DNA from: Pyrinomonadaceae bacterium
Lineage (GTDB): Bacteria > Acidobacteriota > Blastocatellia > Pyrinomonadales > Pyrinomonadaceae
DNA: 64,000 nucleotides
NCBI GenBank assembly: GCA_021463165.1
Contig: JAJTWY010000006.1
Coordinates: 62,001-126,000 of the forward strand
Reading direction: 5' to 3'
Each line of letters starts with the position of its first letter. The stretch's first letter is position 1. This document shows, in pieces, positions 39,302-48,548 of this stretch. The notes under the pieces are model-generated. The model was not told where the DNA came from and did not search any database. It worked only from the letters and a program-made list of their open reading frames with translations. Made by a program: the position numbers and the translations under genes.

Positions 39302-40258
39302 TTAGCTTGCGGTTGCTTCGTTGCTCTCTTCCGTTGATTCTTCTGCGGCCTCAGCCGTCGTTTCGGCCGGGGCCTCGGCATCCGATTCCACATCGGTTTC
39401 TGCCGCGACAGCATCGTCCTCTTCCTCGTCCGGTATCTCGGCCGATTCCATTTCGGCCTTGTCGTCGTCGCTCAGATACTCTTGGGGGATCGAGATGCGT
39501 GATTCTACCACTGCCTCTACTTCACCGCCGTCATCCTCCGTCTGCACGTCGGCGACACGACCCTCGGTGCCCACCTGTCGGCCTTCAATGATCGCATCGG
39601 CGATACGCGAAGCGAATAGGCGAATTGCTCGAAGAGCGTCGTCGTTGCCCGGGATGACATGGTCGATGCCCTCGGGCGAGCAGTTGGTGTCAACTACCGC
39701 TACGATGGGGATGTCGAGCCGATTTGCTTCCTTGATAGCGATGTCTTCCTTGCGAACGTCGATGACGAACATCATGTCAGGCATTCCATTCATGTCCTTG
39801 ATGCCGGCAAGGTTCTTCATCAGTTTCTCGTGTTCACGATCGAGCTGGAGACGTTCCTTTTTCGTGAGCATCTCAAACCGGCCGTCCTCGCGCATCGTTT
39901 CGATCTCTTTGAGCTTGTTGATCGATTTTTTGACCGTGTCGTAATTGGTCAAAAGCCCGCCCAGCCAGCGGTTGTTGATGTAGAACTGTCCGCAGCGTTC
40001 CGCTTCCTCTTTGATCGCTTCCTGCGCCTGGCGTTTTGTGCCGACGAAAAGAACCTTCTGATTCGGCCGCTCGGTCAGCGATTCGGTGACGTAGTTTAAT
40101 GCGTCGCGGAAGAGTTTCTGCGTTTTTTGCAGATCGATGATGTAAATGCCGTTGCGTTCGCCGAAGATGTATTCCTTCATCTTCGGGTTCCAGCGCCGTA
40201 CCTGGTGTCCAAAGTGAACCCCTGCTTCGAGGAGTTCTTTCATCGTAACTGTAGCCAA
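39302..40258 (-). CDS. rpsB: 30S ribosomal protein S2, long acidic tail
   Basis: The conserved S2 body ([53 protein letters not shown]) covers about 230 residues. It is followed by an unusual tail of about 85 residues very rich in Glu, Asp, Ala and Thr. The start is a TTG at 40258: it has a strong AAGGAG eight bases upstream and gives the universal N-terminus, whereas the first ATG would remove five conserved residues. Confidence 0.95.
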   Translation of the reverse strand: MATVTMKELLEAGVHFGHQVRRWNPKMKEYIFGERNGIYIIDLQKTQKLFRDALNYVTESLTERPNQKVLFVGTKRQAQEAIKEEAERCGQFYINNRWLGGLLTNYDTVKKSINKLKEIETMREDGRFEMLTKKERLQLDREHEKLMKNLAGIKDMNGMPDMMFVIDVRKEDIAIKEANRLDIPIVAVVDTNCSPEGIDHVIPGNDDALRAIRLFASRIADAIIEGRQVGTEGRVADVQTEDDGGEVEAVVESRISIPQEYLSDDDKAEMESAEIPDEEEDDAVAAETDVESDAEAPAETTAEAAEESTEESNEATAS

Positions 40259-40285
40259 AATCTTATCTCCTTGGTTTATGTACTC

Positions 40286-40321
40286 GACAAGACGACTGGC
40301 TAAACCAACGGTGGTCTTGTC
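40286..40321. repeat. Inverted repeat in the rpsB leader
   Basis: GACAAGAC (40286-40293) and GTCTTGTC (40314-40321) can pair in the 5' leader of rpsB, a place where many bacteria have an S2-binding autoregulatory structure. Next to it, ATAAGGC-TCAGCG-GCCTTAT (40329-40348) forms another hairpin after rpsI. No ribosomal-protein binding motif was recognised with certainty. Confidence 0.45.
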
Positions 40322-40359
40322 AATGGTTTATAAGGCTCAGCGGCCTTATTATCTTAAAA

Positions 40360-40752
40360 TTAACGTTTCGAGAACTGGAATCTCGCTCGGGCTCCCTTCT
40401 GACCGTATTTCTTACGCTCTTTCTGACGAGGGTCGCGGGTAACTAGGCCTGCTTTCTTCAAAGTCGGGCGAAGGTCCGCGTTGAATTCCATCAAAGCCCG
40501 CGTGATCCCATGACGGACGGCTCCTGCCTGACCGGCATTCCCGCCGCCGTCAACAGTTACGAGAATGTCAAATTTCTCGACCGTTTCCGTTAAATTGAGC
40601 GGCTGACGAATGATCATTCTCAACGCTTCGTTCGGAAAGTAGGAATCGAAGTCGCGCTTGTTGACAACGATCTTGCCGCTTCCCGGACGAAGATAAACGC
40701 GTGCTGTCGAAGTTTTTCTGCGGCCCGTGCCGTAATATTGAATGTCTGCCAT
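40360..40752 (-). CDS. rpsI: 30S ribosomal protein S9
   Basis: 130 residues with the standard start [19 protein letters not shown] and the C-terminus [16 protein letters not shown], whose terminal Arg contacts P-site tRNA. It lies 62 bases after rplM, the universal rplM-rpsI pair. Confidence 0.96.
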   Translation of the reverse strand: MADIQYYGTGRRKTSTARVYLRPGSGKIVVNKRDFDSYFPNEALRMIIRQPLNLTETVEKFDILVTVDGGGNAGQAGAVRHGITRALMEFNADLRPTLKKAGLVTRDPRQKERKKYGQKGARARFQFSKR

Positions 40753-40814
40753 AAATCGATCTCGAATAATGAATATCGAACACGAATATCGCTGAATATT
40801 CGATATTCTCTATT

Positions 40815-41249
40815 CTATATTTCAACTGCCTCCGGTTTCTGTGCCGTGTGTCTATGTTCACCGTCGGCGTAAACCTTTAATTTCTTTGCCATTGCCTTCC
40901 CGAGCTTTGTTTTGGGCAACATGCCCTTGACGGCGAGTTCGATGACCTTCTCCGGTTTTTTCTCGAACATTTCCTTGACCGTCGTTTCTCGCAGCCCGCC
41001 CGGATAAAGCGTGTGCCGGCGATACAGTTTCTGGTCGTTCTTGGCGCCGGTGAATACGGCGTGACGGGCGTTGATAACCACACAATGCTCACCCATATCC
41101 ATGAACGGCGTCCATGCAGGATTGTTCTTGCCCGACAGAATGCGGGCTACCTCGGTTGCGAGGCGGCCAACGGTCTTGCCTTTTGCATCAACAACGAGCC
41201 ACTTCCGATTTTCCGCTAAGTCCTTTCCACTAGGAAAATAAGTACTCAT
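40815..41249 (-). CDS. rplM: 50S ribosomal protein L13
   Basis: 144 residues with [19 protein letters not shown] and [19 protein letters not shown], both standard. ATG 41249 is taken rather than GTG 41255. It is the first gene of the ribosomal operon and has a clear promoter at 41292-41320. Confidence 0.96.
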   Translation of the reverse strand: MSTYFPSGKDLAENRKWLVVDAKGKTVGRLATEVARILSGKNNPAWTPFMDMGEHCVVINARHAVFTGAKNDQKLYRRHTLYPGGLRETTVKEMFEKKPEKVIELAVKGMLPKTKLGKAMAKKLKVYADGEHRHTAQKPEAVEI

Positions 41250-41291
41250 AATCACACACTACTAACCTGATCCGCAAAAATGCGAACTGAC

Positions 41292-41320
41292 AGGATATCG
41301 AAACGCCAGCTAAACGTCAA
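41292..41320 (-). promoter_or_regulatory. Promoter of rplM-rpsI
   Basis: On the minus strand TTGACG (41315-41320) and TATCCT (41292-41297) are 17 bases apart. The transcript would start near 41285, leaving a leader of about 36 bases. Confidence 0.7.
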
Positions 41321-41388
41321 GGCACGGCGCAAATTTCATGGGAACGTTCGTCGCAGACGGCGGCGACTCGGGAACAATGTATTGCCGT

Positions 41389-41910
41389 CTAGAGTTTTGA
41401 GTTCAGAAACGTCAGCCCGATGATCGTTTTTGCGTCCTCGATCTCGCCGCTTCGAGCCATTTTCACTGCCGTTTCGAGTGGGATCCGAATGACCTCGACA
41501 AATTCGTCATGGTCAAGGTTTTGCTGCGTTTCGACCATATCGGTAGCGACGAAAACATGCATCTTTTCTGTCAGGAAGCCTGGTGAAACATAGAATTCGG
41601 CAAGCTTGGTTACCTTTCCGGCCCTGAAGCCTATCTCTTCCTCGAGTTCGCGTTTCGCCCCTTCCAACGGGTCTTCGTCGGGAGAATCGAGCGACCCGGC
41701 GGGAATCTCGAGCAAATATTTTCCGGCAGGGTGCCGATACTGGCGGACGAGTGCGACGGTGCCGTCGTCAAATAGGGGTATAACGACCGCACTGCCCGGA
41801 TGGACTATCACGTCACGTTCATATTCGGTACTGTCTTCGCGAACCCTGTCGCGGCGAACGTCGAATATCGGGCCATCGTAGATGGTTTCGGCTGAGATGG
41901 TTTCGAGCAT
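41389..41910 (-). CDS. Nudix hydrolase, ADP-ribose pyrophosphatase-like
   Basis: A 173-residue enzyme that hydrolyses nucleoside diphosphate derivatives, probably ADP-ribose. The Nudix box is seen as GSLDSPDEDPLEGAKRELEE followed by EIG, with the metal-binding Glu residues; VRQYRHPAGKYLLEIPAG upstream and YVSPGFLTEKMHVF downstream are typical of the ADP-ribose subgroup (Pro after the box). ATG 41910 is preferred over GTG 41916. It is divergent from idi with an 84-base gap. Confidence 0.9.
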   Translation of the reverse strand: MLETISAETIYDGPIFDVRRDRVREDSTEYERDVIVHPGSAVVIPLFDDGTVALVRQYRHPAGKYLLEIPAGSLDSPDEDPLEGAKRELEEEIGFRAGKVTKLAEFYVSPGFLTEKMHVFVATDMVETQQNLDHDEFVEVIRIPLETAVKMARSGEIEDAKTIIGLTFLNSKL

Positions 41911-41994
41911 ACGCACCCATTATCCCGCACTCGACGGAGGAAATGAAAAGCCGGGCCGCGACGAGCGGTCTTAAGTGAGTTATGCTGGACCTGA

Positions 41995-42594
41995 ATGTCG
42001 ATACACTCTACAGAGGCAGCCAGCGATGAGTTGATCGTTTACTGCGATGAAGCAGGGAACCCGATCGGCACTGCGCCAAAACTCGCCGCGCACAACGCCG
42101 AAACAAAGCTCCATCTAGCGTTTTCCATTTTTATTTTCAATGGAAAGAGGGAATTACTCCTGCAGCAGCGTGCATTCTCAAAAAAGACGTGGCCCGGCGT
42201 GTGGTCAAACTCGTGCTGCGGCCACCTGCTCCCCGGTGAAACAGCCGAAGCTGCCGCTCCGCGACGCCTCAGATACGAACTAGGGATCACTGGTGTCGCG
42301 CTCGAGAACGTCCTGCCGCATTTCCGCTACCGCGCCGAGAAGGACGGCATCGTTGAGAACGAAATATGTCCCGTTTTCGTTGGCCGCTATTCAGGACAGA
42401 TTCGGCCGAATCCCAGGGAGGTCCAAGGCATTCGCTGGGTCAATTGGGAAGATGTTGTGGTCGAGGTCGCTGATCCGACAAATGGCTATTCGCCATGGGT
42501 ACGTGAAGAGGTCAAACTACTGGCGCCCGATCCCGGCTTCCGCTTGTTCTACAACGATCTTAAAGATCGCCGTGATACTAATATCGAGCGGTAG
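41995..42594 (+). CDS. idi: Isopentenyl-diphosphate delta-isomerase, type I
   Basis: Interconverts IPP and DMAPP. The 199-residue protein has the type I markers LHLAFSIFIFNGKRELLLQQ, the active-site Cys in WSNSCCGHLLPGE and the Glu in ENEICPVFVG. It supplies the allylic starter in a cell that makes IPP through the MEP route (ispE at 14665). No ribosome binding site is visible before the ATG. Confidence 0.95.
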   Translation: MSIHSTEAASDELIVYCDEAGNPIGTAPKLAAHNAETKLHLAFSIFIFNGKRELLLQQRAFSKKTWPGVWSNSCCGHLLPGETAEAAAPRRLRYELGITGVALENVLPHFRYRAEKDGIVENEICPVFVGRYSGQIRPNPREVQGIRWVNWEDVVVEVADPTNGYSPWVREEVKLLAPDPGFRLFYNDLKDRRDTNIER

Positions 42595-42632
42595 TGCAAG
42601 GCGTTTTGCACACTGGCGCCAAACGAAAGGCT

Positions 42633-43655
42633 TCAGCATTTGTCCCAGCATTCTTTGACCATCTTGCCCTTTTCGAACAATCCGCGGCGTGTGTGGCCTT
42701 TTTCGTCACGATATGACCCGTAGCCTTGCATAAGCCCGTCAACAAATTCGCCTTCATACTCGGCACCCTTAGTCGGGCCAGTGAGCCAAACGAGTTTGCC
42801 TTTGCCTGTGATCTTGCCGAGATAGAAGTCACCTTCGTAGATCGTATTGATCATATTGAAAGTACCTTTGCCGTGCATCGTCCCCTTCATCATCTCGCCT
42901 TTGTAAACACGACCGTTAGAAAACTTGTACGCGCCCCTTCCGGCTGGTTTCCCGTTCAGGAAGCCGCCCTCATAGACACTACCGGTCGTTATTTCAAGCT
43001 TGCCCTTACCGGCGGGCTGTCCTTTATCATTGACCTCGCCAGTGTAAACATCGCCATTTTCGAGAACGACCCGGCGGGTGCCTACGCTCAGGTTTGATGC
43101 CAGCTCGACAGCATCGTCCATTAATTTCGAATGTGCCTTTTCGGCCATTTCCTTGATGTAACCGTCGATGAACGGATCTTTCGGGTCGAATAGTTTCTGC
43201 TTTTCGTAAAATAGCTTTGCGGATGTGTAGTCGCCTTCGTTTGAAAATGCCTTCGCGAGATTTCTGGCCGAGTCAGCGGCGCACGAATTTCCGCGCGGCT
43301 CGCGATGAGCAAGAAGGATCGGTTCGATATGTTTTCGGAATGCATCAGCGTTCTCGAATGGCTTCCAATAGCCGTAATTCAACTGGGCGCAAATGTTATT
43401 CGGATAGGTCTTGATCAACCGCTCCCAGTATCGGGCCGGGTCGGGAACTCCTGAAGTGCCCTTCGCACGTGCCCGCGCCATATCGAGAAGAGCGATCCGC
43501 AGCTGAGTGAATGCCTTCACATTCCACTCGTCAGCGGCGATCGCCCGTTCGGCGGCCTCTGCGGCGAGAACGTCCGGCGGGGTTGAAGTCTGGGCTGTGA
43601 TCAGGTTTGCTGAGAGACAGATCGTGAAAAACGCAGCGATCAGGTTAAATTTCAT
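42633..43655 (-). CDS. Exported MORN-repeat protein
   Basis: A 340-residue protein with signal peptide (MKFNLIAAFFTICLSANLITAQ), a helical TPR-like region (about 30-190; ARNLAKAFSNEGDYTSAKLF) and at least five MORN repeats (about 200-330) such as GDVYTGEVNDKGQPAGKGKL, VYEGGFLNGKPAGRGAYKF and VYKGEMMKGTMHGKGTF. MORN repeats form beta-hairpin rods that bind lipids or proteins. It ends in CWDKC. Partners unknown; it is convergent to idi and divergent from coaBC. Confidence 0.85.
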   Translation of the reverse strand: MKFNLIAAFFTICLSANLITAQTSTPPDVLAAEAAERAIAADEWNVKAFTQLRIALLDMARARAKGTSGVPDPARYWERLIKTYPNNICAQLNYGYWKPFENADAFRKHIEPILLAHREPRGNSCAADSARNLAKAFSNEGDYTSAKLFYEKQKLFDPKDPFIDGYIKEMAEKAHSKLMDDAVELASNLSVGTRRVVLENGDVYTGEVNDKGQPAGKGKLEITTGSVYEGGFLNGKPAGRGAYKFSNGRVYKGEMMKGTMHGKGTFNMINTIYEGDFYLGKITGKGKLVWLTGPTKGAEYEGEFVDGLMQGYGSYRDEKGHTRRGLFEKGKMVKECWDKC

Positions 43656-43754
43656 ATCAGGCCGATGTCGGAAAATATCTCCTCAACCAGAATATCGATA
43701 CGCTCCGGCAACAGCAACCTTGCCGGAATAATGTAGAATTAGCCTAGGGCTATC

Positions 43755-45011
43755 ATGAGGAAATTTCGTATCGGACTGGGTGTAACAGGCGGTATTGCGG
43801 CTTATAAGGCGGTCGAGGTGTTGCGGCTTCTTCAGAAATCGGCCTGCGAGGTCTCGGTGGCTATGACACGGCATGCGACGGAATTTATCCAGCCACTGAC
43901 GTTTCGGGCGCTTACGGACAAACACGTGATCGTCGATGATTACGACCCCGCAAATCCAGACCCGATCGCGCATATCAATTTCTCCCAGAGTATCGACCTG
44001 CTTTTGATCGTGCCGGCAACCGCGAATATTATCGGCAAGTTTGCGAACGGCGTCGCCGACGATTTTATTTCATCGACCTACTTAGCGACGACGGCGCCGG
44101 TAATGATAGCTCCGGCGATGAATGTGACGATGTGGGAACAGCCCGCGACACGGCGCAACGTCGCCCAACTGAAAGCCGACGGTGTCCGCTTCGTTGAGCC
44201 CATCTCCGGCGAGTTGGCATGTAAGACCGTAGGAACGGGAAAGCTCGAGGACGTGGAGAATATCGTCGCACAGGCACTCGGATTATTGCGGAACGGAGAA
44301 TCTTTTGAGGATCCGCACACCGCTCGCCGCACTCCGAATTCTATCGATCTTCGCGACGAAAGGTTTCTTATAACCGTCGGGGGCACGCGGGAGGCGATCG
44401 ATCCGGTGCGGTTCATTTCCAATCATTCATCAGGGAAGATGGGGTTCGCGGTTGCCGAAGCTGCTCGCGACCGCGGGGCTGATGTTACCGTCGTCGCCGG
44501 TGTCACGACAGTCGAACCGCCGGAAAATGTGAAAGTCATTCGTGGTGTCTCTGCACAGGAGATGTTCGACGGCGTAATGAAAGAATTGCCGAACGTGACG
44601 GTTTTTGTTGGTGCTGCCGCTGTCGCAGACTACGCTCCTGTGAATGCCGCGAATGCCAAGATCAAGAAAGATGACCGCGACGAGTTGACGCTTCAACTCA
44701 AGAAAACGCCTGATATTTTGGCAAATGTTTCAAAGAATCGTCACCAGGGGCTTCTAGTGGTTGGTTTTGCAGCAGAAACTAATGACGTGATCGGCTACGC
44801 ACGCTCAAAGATGGAGAAAAAAGGCCTCGATATTGTTGTCGCAAATGACATTACCAAAGTAGGTGCGGGATTTAATACCGACACGAACATTGCGACTATA
44901 ATTACAAGAGAAAACGAGTCCGAGCAGCCTTTGATGTCAAAGCGAGAGTTGGCGGACAGGATATTAGACGCCGTGATCGAGATGCGAAAAGCTGCGCAAG
45001 CGCCGGCGTAA
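43755..45011 (+). CDS. coaBC: Bifunctional PPC decarboxylase / PPC synthetase
   Basis: Two steps of coenzyme A synthesis: CTP-dependent joining of cysteine to phosphopantothenate (CoaB) and decarboxylation (CoaC). The N-terminal flavoprotein domain starts LGVTGGIAAYKAVEVLRLL and contains the catalytic His of INFSQ-preceding AHI and the PAMNVTMW motif; the C-terminal domain opens with FLITVGGTREAIDPVRFISN and carries ADYAPVNAANAKIKK. At 418 residues it is of normal length. Confidence 0.96.
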   Translation: MRKFRIGLGVTGGIAAYKAVEVLRLLQKSACEVSVAMTRHATEFIQPLTFRALTDKHVIVDDYDPANPDPIAHINFSQSIDLLLIVPATANIIGKFANGVADDFISSTYLATTAPVMIAPAMNVTMWEQPATRRNVAQLKADGVRFVEPISGELACKTVGTGKLEDVENIVAQALGLLRNGESFEDPHTARRTPNSIDLRDERFLITVGGTREAIDPVRFISNHSSGKMGFAVAEAARDRGADVTVVAGVTTVEPPENVKVIRGVSAQEMFDGVMKELPNVTVFVGAAAVADYAPVNAANAKIKKDDRDELTLQLKKTPDILANVSKNRHQGLLVVGFAAETNDVIGYARSKMEKKGLDIVVANDITKVGAGFNTDTNIATIITRENESEQPLMSKRELADRILDAVIEMRKAAQAPA

Positions 45012-45082
45012 GCGAGGGGCGTAATACGAACTTTTATAGCTAAGGTCGCGGAAGTGGACGATCCGGTTGGTTTGGTGGCGGA

Positions 45083-45157
45083 ATGTCCGACGATTGGAAC
45101 AAGAATGCGGCCGGATCACCCCCGCTAACGTGCTGGGCTGAAGCAAACTACGGATGA
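45083..45157 (+). CDS. Possible short coupled ORF (24 residues)
   Basis: An ATG at 45083 opens a 24-codon frame (MSDDWNKNAAGSPPLTCWAE, then ANYG) whose TGA overlaps the ATG of the uracil-DNA glycosylase gene (ATGA). The frame is open about 15 more codons upstream (Gly/Ser/Trp-rich). It may be a leader peptide coupling translation, or chance. It lies in the 142-base gap after coaBC, which otherwise shows nothing. Confidence 0.3.
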   Translation: MSDDWNKNAAGSPPLTCWAEANYG

Positions 45158-46122
45158 CGGAAATTACTGAACTGATCACTGATGTTCGCGAGCAAGTGCT
45201 CTATCTGCAGGAGCTTGGGATCGAGGCGCTTGATGCACGATTGACCGCGCCTTCGCAGAATGCGACGACTCCCAAGGTCATCGGATCATCTCAAATCCAC
45301 GGTGAGGATCTCACACGGCGGGTGTTGTCCGTTTACACCGAGCGTCCGACCGTGAGGCCCGCGTCGTCGGGTCACAAGCGCGAACCTGAGAGGAAACCGG
45401 GTTCGCGGCTGGGCTCACTGCCTTCGCTCTCGAATCGGAAGACTGTGCCATTTTTTGATAAATACAACCCGGATGAGAGACGAAATGAGGGCGATGGTCG
45501 GCAAGACTCATCAAAAGAACCAGCGGTGGCCGCTGTCGTCCCGGCTTTGCCTGAGCCAACTGAAACGATCGCGGCGATCAGAGCTGAGATCGGTGCCGAC
45601 TGTTCTCGCTGCAAGCTGTCACAGTTGGGCCGGAGACAGGTCGTCAACAGCGTGGGTAATTTTGATGCCGATCTTATGTTTGTCGGCGAAGCGCCCGGTG
45701 CAGATGAGGATATTCATGGCGAGCCTTTTGTTGGGAAGGCCGGGCAGCTGCTGACCGACATCATTGAAAAGGGTCTGCAGATCTCGCGGAAGGATGTTTT
45801 TATCGGTAATATCAACCGTTGCCGCCCACCGGGAAACCGCACACCTGAGCCCGATGAATCTGCGGCCTGCAAGCCCTTCTTGAAACGAGAGATAGCGGTT
45901 GTTCGGCCCAAGGTCATTGTCGTTTTAGGTGCGACGGCGGCGCAGAATTTACTTGAAACCAAGGTCCCGATCTCAAAGCTTCGCGGGCATTTTCACGACT
46001 ATATGGGTGTAAAGGTGATGCCGACATTTCACCCCGCCTATCTGCTTCGAGACCCGCACAAGAAACGTGAAGTTTGGGAAGATATGAAGATGGTAAGAGA
46101 TCTTCTGAGAGTTAGCGGTTAG
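45154..46122 (+). CDS. Uracil-DNA glycosylase, family 4 (Fe-S)
   Basis: Removes uracil from DNA. The catalytic domain is the C-terminal 190 residues: FVGEAPGADEDIHGEPFVGK (motif A), NINRCRPPGNRTP, and HPAYLLRDP. Four cysteines for the 4Fe-4S cluster are present (CSRCKL, NRCRPP, AACKPF region). The N-terminal 130 residues are a charged, low-complexity extension absent from minimal family members. It is followed after 15 bases by the asparaginase-like gene. Confidence 0.93.
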   Translation: MTEITELITDVREQVLYLQELGIEALDARLTAPSQNATTPKVIGSSQIHGEDLTRRVLSVYTERPTVRPASSGHKREPERKPGSRLGSLPSLSNRKTVPFFDKYNPDERRNEGDGRQDSSKEPAVAAVVPALPEPTETIAAIRAEIGADCSRCKLSQLGRRQVVNSVGNFDADLMFVGEAPGADEDIHGEPFVGKAGQLLTDIIEKGLQISRKDVFIGNINRCRPPGNRTPEPDESAACKPFLKREIAVVRPKVIVVLGATAAQNLLETKVPISKLRGHFHDYMGVKVMPTFHPAYLLRDPHKKREVWEDMKMVRDLLRVSG

Positions 46123-46137
46123 AAATCAAGGGTGTTT

Positions 46138-47196
46138 ATGAAGAGAGCTTTAGCTGGGTTGATATTGTCTGTGATCCTCTTGCCGGTTGTTGGGCCGGCA
46201 CAAAAACGTACATTCCCCGAGTTGAAACAGCTGTCCGGCCCACAGAGCCCGCGGCTTGGATTCATTATCCACGGCGGCGCGGGCGTGTTGGCGAAAGCGG
46301 TGATGACGCCGGAGAAAGAGAAGGCTTACCGTGCCGATCTCGAACGAGCTGTCTTGGCCGGGTATAAGGCCCTTCAGGACGGGAAAACGAGTCTCGACGC
46401 GGTCGAGATCGCGATAAAGATCCTGGAAGACTCACCGCTCTTCAATGCTGGGAAAGGAGCCGTGTTTACGAATGAAGGTAAGAACGAGCTCGACGCCTCG
46501 ATAATGGACGGCAAGACGCTCGGCGCGGGCTCGGTTGCGGGGCTACGCCATATCAAAAATCCGATCTCACTCGCCCGGACTGTTATGGAAAAGTCCGAGC
46601 ACGTAATGATGATCGGGGAAGGAGCCGAGAAATTCGCCAAAACGCAAAAGATCGAATTCGTTGACGAGAAGTACTTCTGGACTCAGCATCGCTGGGACGC
46701 TCTTCAGAATGTTTTGAAGGAAGAGAAGGACAAGGAAAAGGGTAAGCCAGGGCATATGAGCACGGCGGGGCGCGAGTCGCAAAATCGATTTGGGACCGTC
46801 GGGGCTGTAGCTCTTGATAAGGAAGGCAATCTGGCGGCAGGAACATCGACCGGGGGCATGACCAATAAGCGCTTTGGCCGAGTCGGCGATGCTCCGATCA
46901 TCGGTGCCGGAACGTATGCGAACAACAACTCCTGCGCGGTCTCGGCGACAGGTTGGGGCGAGTATTTTATTCGTCTCGGCGTGGCGAGAGATGTTTGCTC
47001 CCTGATGGAGTATCGACAGATGCCGATACAAAAGGCGGCCGATACGGTAATAAAGGAGAAGCTGCAGAAAGCCGGCGGTGATGGCGGTGTGATCGCCATG
47101 GATAAATTTGGTTTCATCGGGATCTCGTTCAATTCTGAAGGGATGTACCGCGCTTATATCGGCTCGGACGGCAAGCCGGTGGTCGAGATCTATTAG
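46138..47196 (+). CDS. Exported isoaspartyl peptidase / L-asparaginase
   Basis: A second Ntn-hydrolase asparaginase, 352 residues, related to the one at 8603. It has a signal peptide (MKRALAGLILSVILLPVVGP), so it should work outside the cytoplasm. The core shows FIIHGGAGVLAK, LFNAGKGAVFTNEGKNELDA, the autocleavage Thr220 in RFGTVGAVALD and STGGMTNKRFGRVGDAPIIG. Before the cleavage site is a Lys/Glu-rich insert (EEKDKEKGKPGH). Likely role: breaking down isoaspartyl peptides or asparagine in the periplasm. ATG 46138 with AAGGG upstream is preferred over GTG 46132. Confidence 0.93.
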   Translation: MKRALAGLILSVILLPVVGPAQKRTFPELKQLSGPQSPRLGFIIHGGAGVLAKAVMTPEKEKAYRADLERAVLAGYKALQDGKTSLDAVEIAIKILEDSPLFNAGKGAVFTNEGKNELDASIMDGKTLGAGSVAGLRHIKNPISLARTVMEKSEHVMMIGEGAEKFAKTQKIEFVDEKYFWTQHRWDALQNVLKEEKDKEKGKPGHMSTAGRESQNRFGTVGAVALDKEGNLAAGTSTGGMTNKRFGRVGDAPIIGAGTYANNNSCAVSATGWGEYFIRLGVARDVCSLMEYRQMPIQKAADTVIKEKLQKAGGDGGVIAMDKFGFIGISFNSEGMYRAYIGSDGKPVVEIY

Positions 47197-47215
47197 GACT
47201 TTGCCGGCGACTGAG

Positions 47216-48454
47216 ATGCTTGCAGCGGAAATCATTGCCATTGGCTCCGAACTCCTTACGCCAGAAAGGACTGACACAAACAGTCTGTGGCTGACGGCCC
47301 GGTTGAACGAGATCGGGATCGAGGTGCTTCTGAAAACCATCGTTGGCGACAGCGGCGAGCGGCTGCAGGAATCAGTCGGCGATGCTTTACGGCGATCGGA
47401 CATTGTAATAACAACGGGCGGCCTGGGCCCGACGGAGGACGATATTACTCGGCAGTTTACGGCAAACGCTGTCGGCCGGGAACTGGTCTATCACGAGCAT
47501 CTGGAAGCTCATCTGCGCGAGCGGTTTAGGGCGTGGGGACGCGAAATGCCGGAGATAAACAGGCGCCAGGCATATGTTATCGATGGGGCCCAGATCCTCC
47601 CGAATCCAAATGGCTCGGCAGTCGGGATGCTATATGAGGAGGGTCGGAAGATGCTGGCCGTGCTCCCGGGGCCGCCTCGTGAAAATCAGCCGATGTTTCT
47701 CGAACACGTTCTTCCCAAACTAACCAAAAGAGCCGGGGAAGTTTTTGTAAGGCGGCGCGTCTTGAAGGTTTCGGGGAAAGGTGAATCGGCAGTTGATGAG
47801 ATCGCCGCGCCGATCTACACTGCCTATCCCGAGGTTCAAACGTCGATCCTTTTTAATAAGAGCGAGGTTGAGATACACATTGCGGCCAAGGCCGATGATC
47901 CGGACAAGGCCCAGGCGATCGCCGATGAGCTTGCAGACCGCTTGGCGGCGGCCCTGGGGAAAGCTGTCTTTTCAACCTATGGTGAATCGATGGAAGAGGT
48001 CGTCGGAAAGCGGCTGCTCGAGCTCGGCGAGACCGTTTCGGTCGCCGAAAGCTGTACCGGGGGATTGATCGGTCGTCGTTTTACCGAGGTGCCGGGGTCT
48101 TCTTCCTATTTCATGGAGGGGGCGATCACGTATTCGAACGCCGCAAAGATGCGAACGCTCGGAGTGTCGGCCGAAATATTAGAAACGTACGGAGCAGTAA
48201 GTGCCGAATGTGCCGAGGCGATGGCCCGCGGAATGAGGGAATACGCCCGAACCGACCATGCGGTCGCGGTCACGGGAATTGCCGGCCCGGACGGCGGCAG
48301 TGATGATAAGCCCGTCGGGACGGTTTTTATCGGGTATGCGGGCAGGGATGTCGTTAGATCGATCAAGCTTGTTTTGCCCGGTGATCGCTATCTGGTTCGT
48401 TGGCGTTCGAGTCAGGCAGCGTTGGATTATTTGCGGCGGCAGCTCGGGCGATGA
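47216..48454 (+). CDS. cinA: CinA-family NMN amidohydrolase / ADP-ribose pyrophosphatase
   Basis: Two-domain CinA. The N-terminal molybdopterin-binding-like domain (AEIIAIGSELLTPERTDTNS, TTGGLGPTEDDITR) is linked to ADP-ribose hydrolysis, the C-terminal domain (VSVAESCTGGLIGRRFTEVP, VTGIAGPDGGS) to deamidation of NMN in pyridine-nucleotide recycling. 412 residues, as usual. ATG 47216 begins the family N-terminus and lies 19 bases after the asparaginase stop; longer in-frame starts overlap that gene. Confidence 0.94.
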   Translation: MLAAEIIAIGSELLTPERTDTNSLWLTARLNEIGIEVLLKTIVGDSGERLQESVGDALRRSDIVITTGGLGPTEDDITRQFTANAVGRELVYHEHLEAHLRERFRAWGREMPEINRRQAYVIDGAQILPNPNGSAVGMLYEEGRKMLAVLPGPPRENQPMFLEHVLPKLTKRAGEVFVRRRVLKVSGKGESAVDEIAAPIYTAYPEVQTSILFNKSEVEIHIAAKADDPDKAQAIADELADRLAAALGKAVFSTYGESMEEVVGKRLLELGETVSVAESCTGGLIGRRFTEVPGSSSYFMEGAITYSNAAKMRTLGVSAEILETYGAVSAECAEAMARGMREYARTDHAVAVTGIAGPDGGSDDKPVGTVFIGYAGRDVVRSIKLVLPGDRYLVRWRSSQAALDYLRRQLGR

Positions 48455-48548
48455 GCCGCTGCGTATTTGAAAAAAAAGCTTTTGAAACTTTGCTGGGAGC
48501 TTGACGTGTAACTGTCTTGACTACAAGTCGCTCTGTCGGAAGTTCAAT

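Noticed and set aside
48470..48500. A8/AAGCTTTT sequence after cinA as a terminator
   Set aside because: The palindrome is very short and AT-only, with no GC stem.
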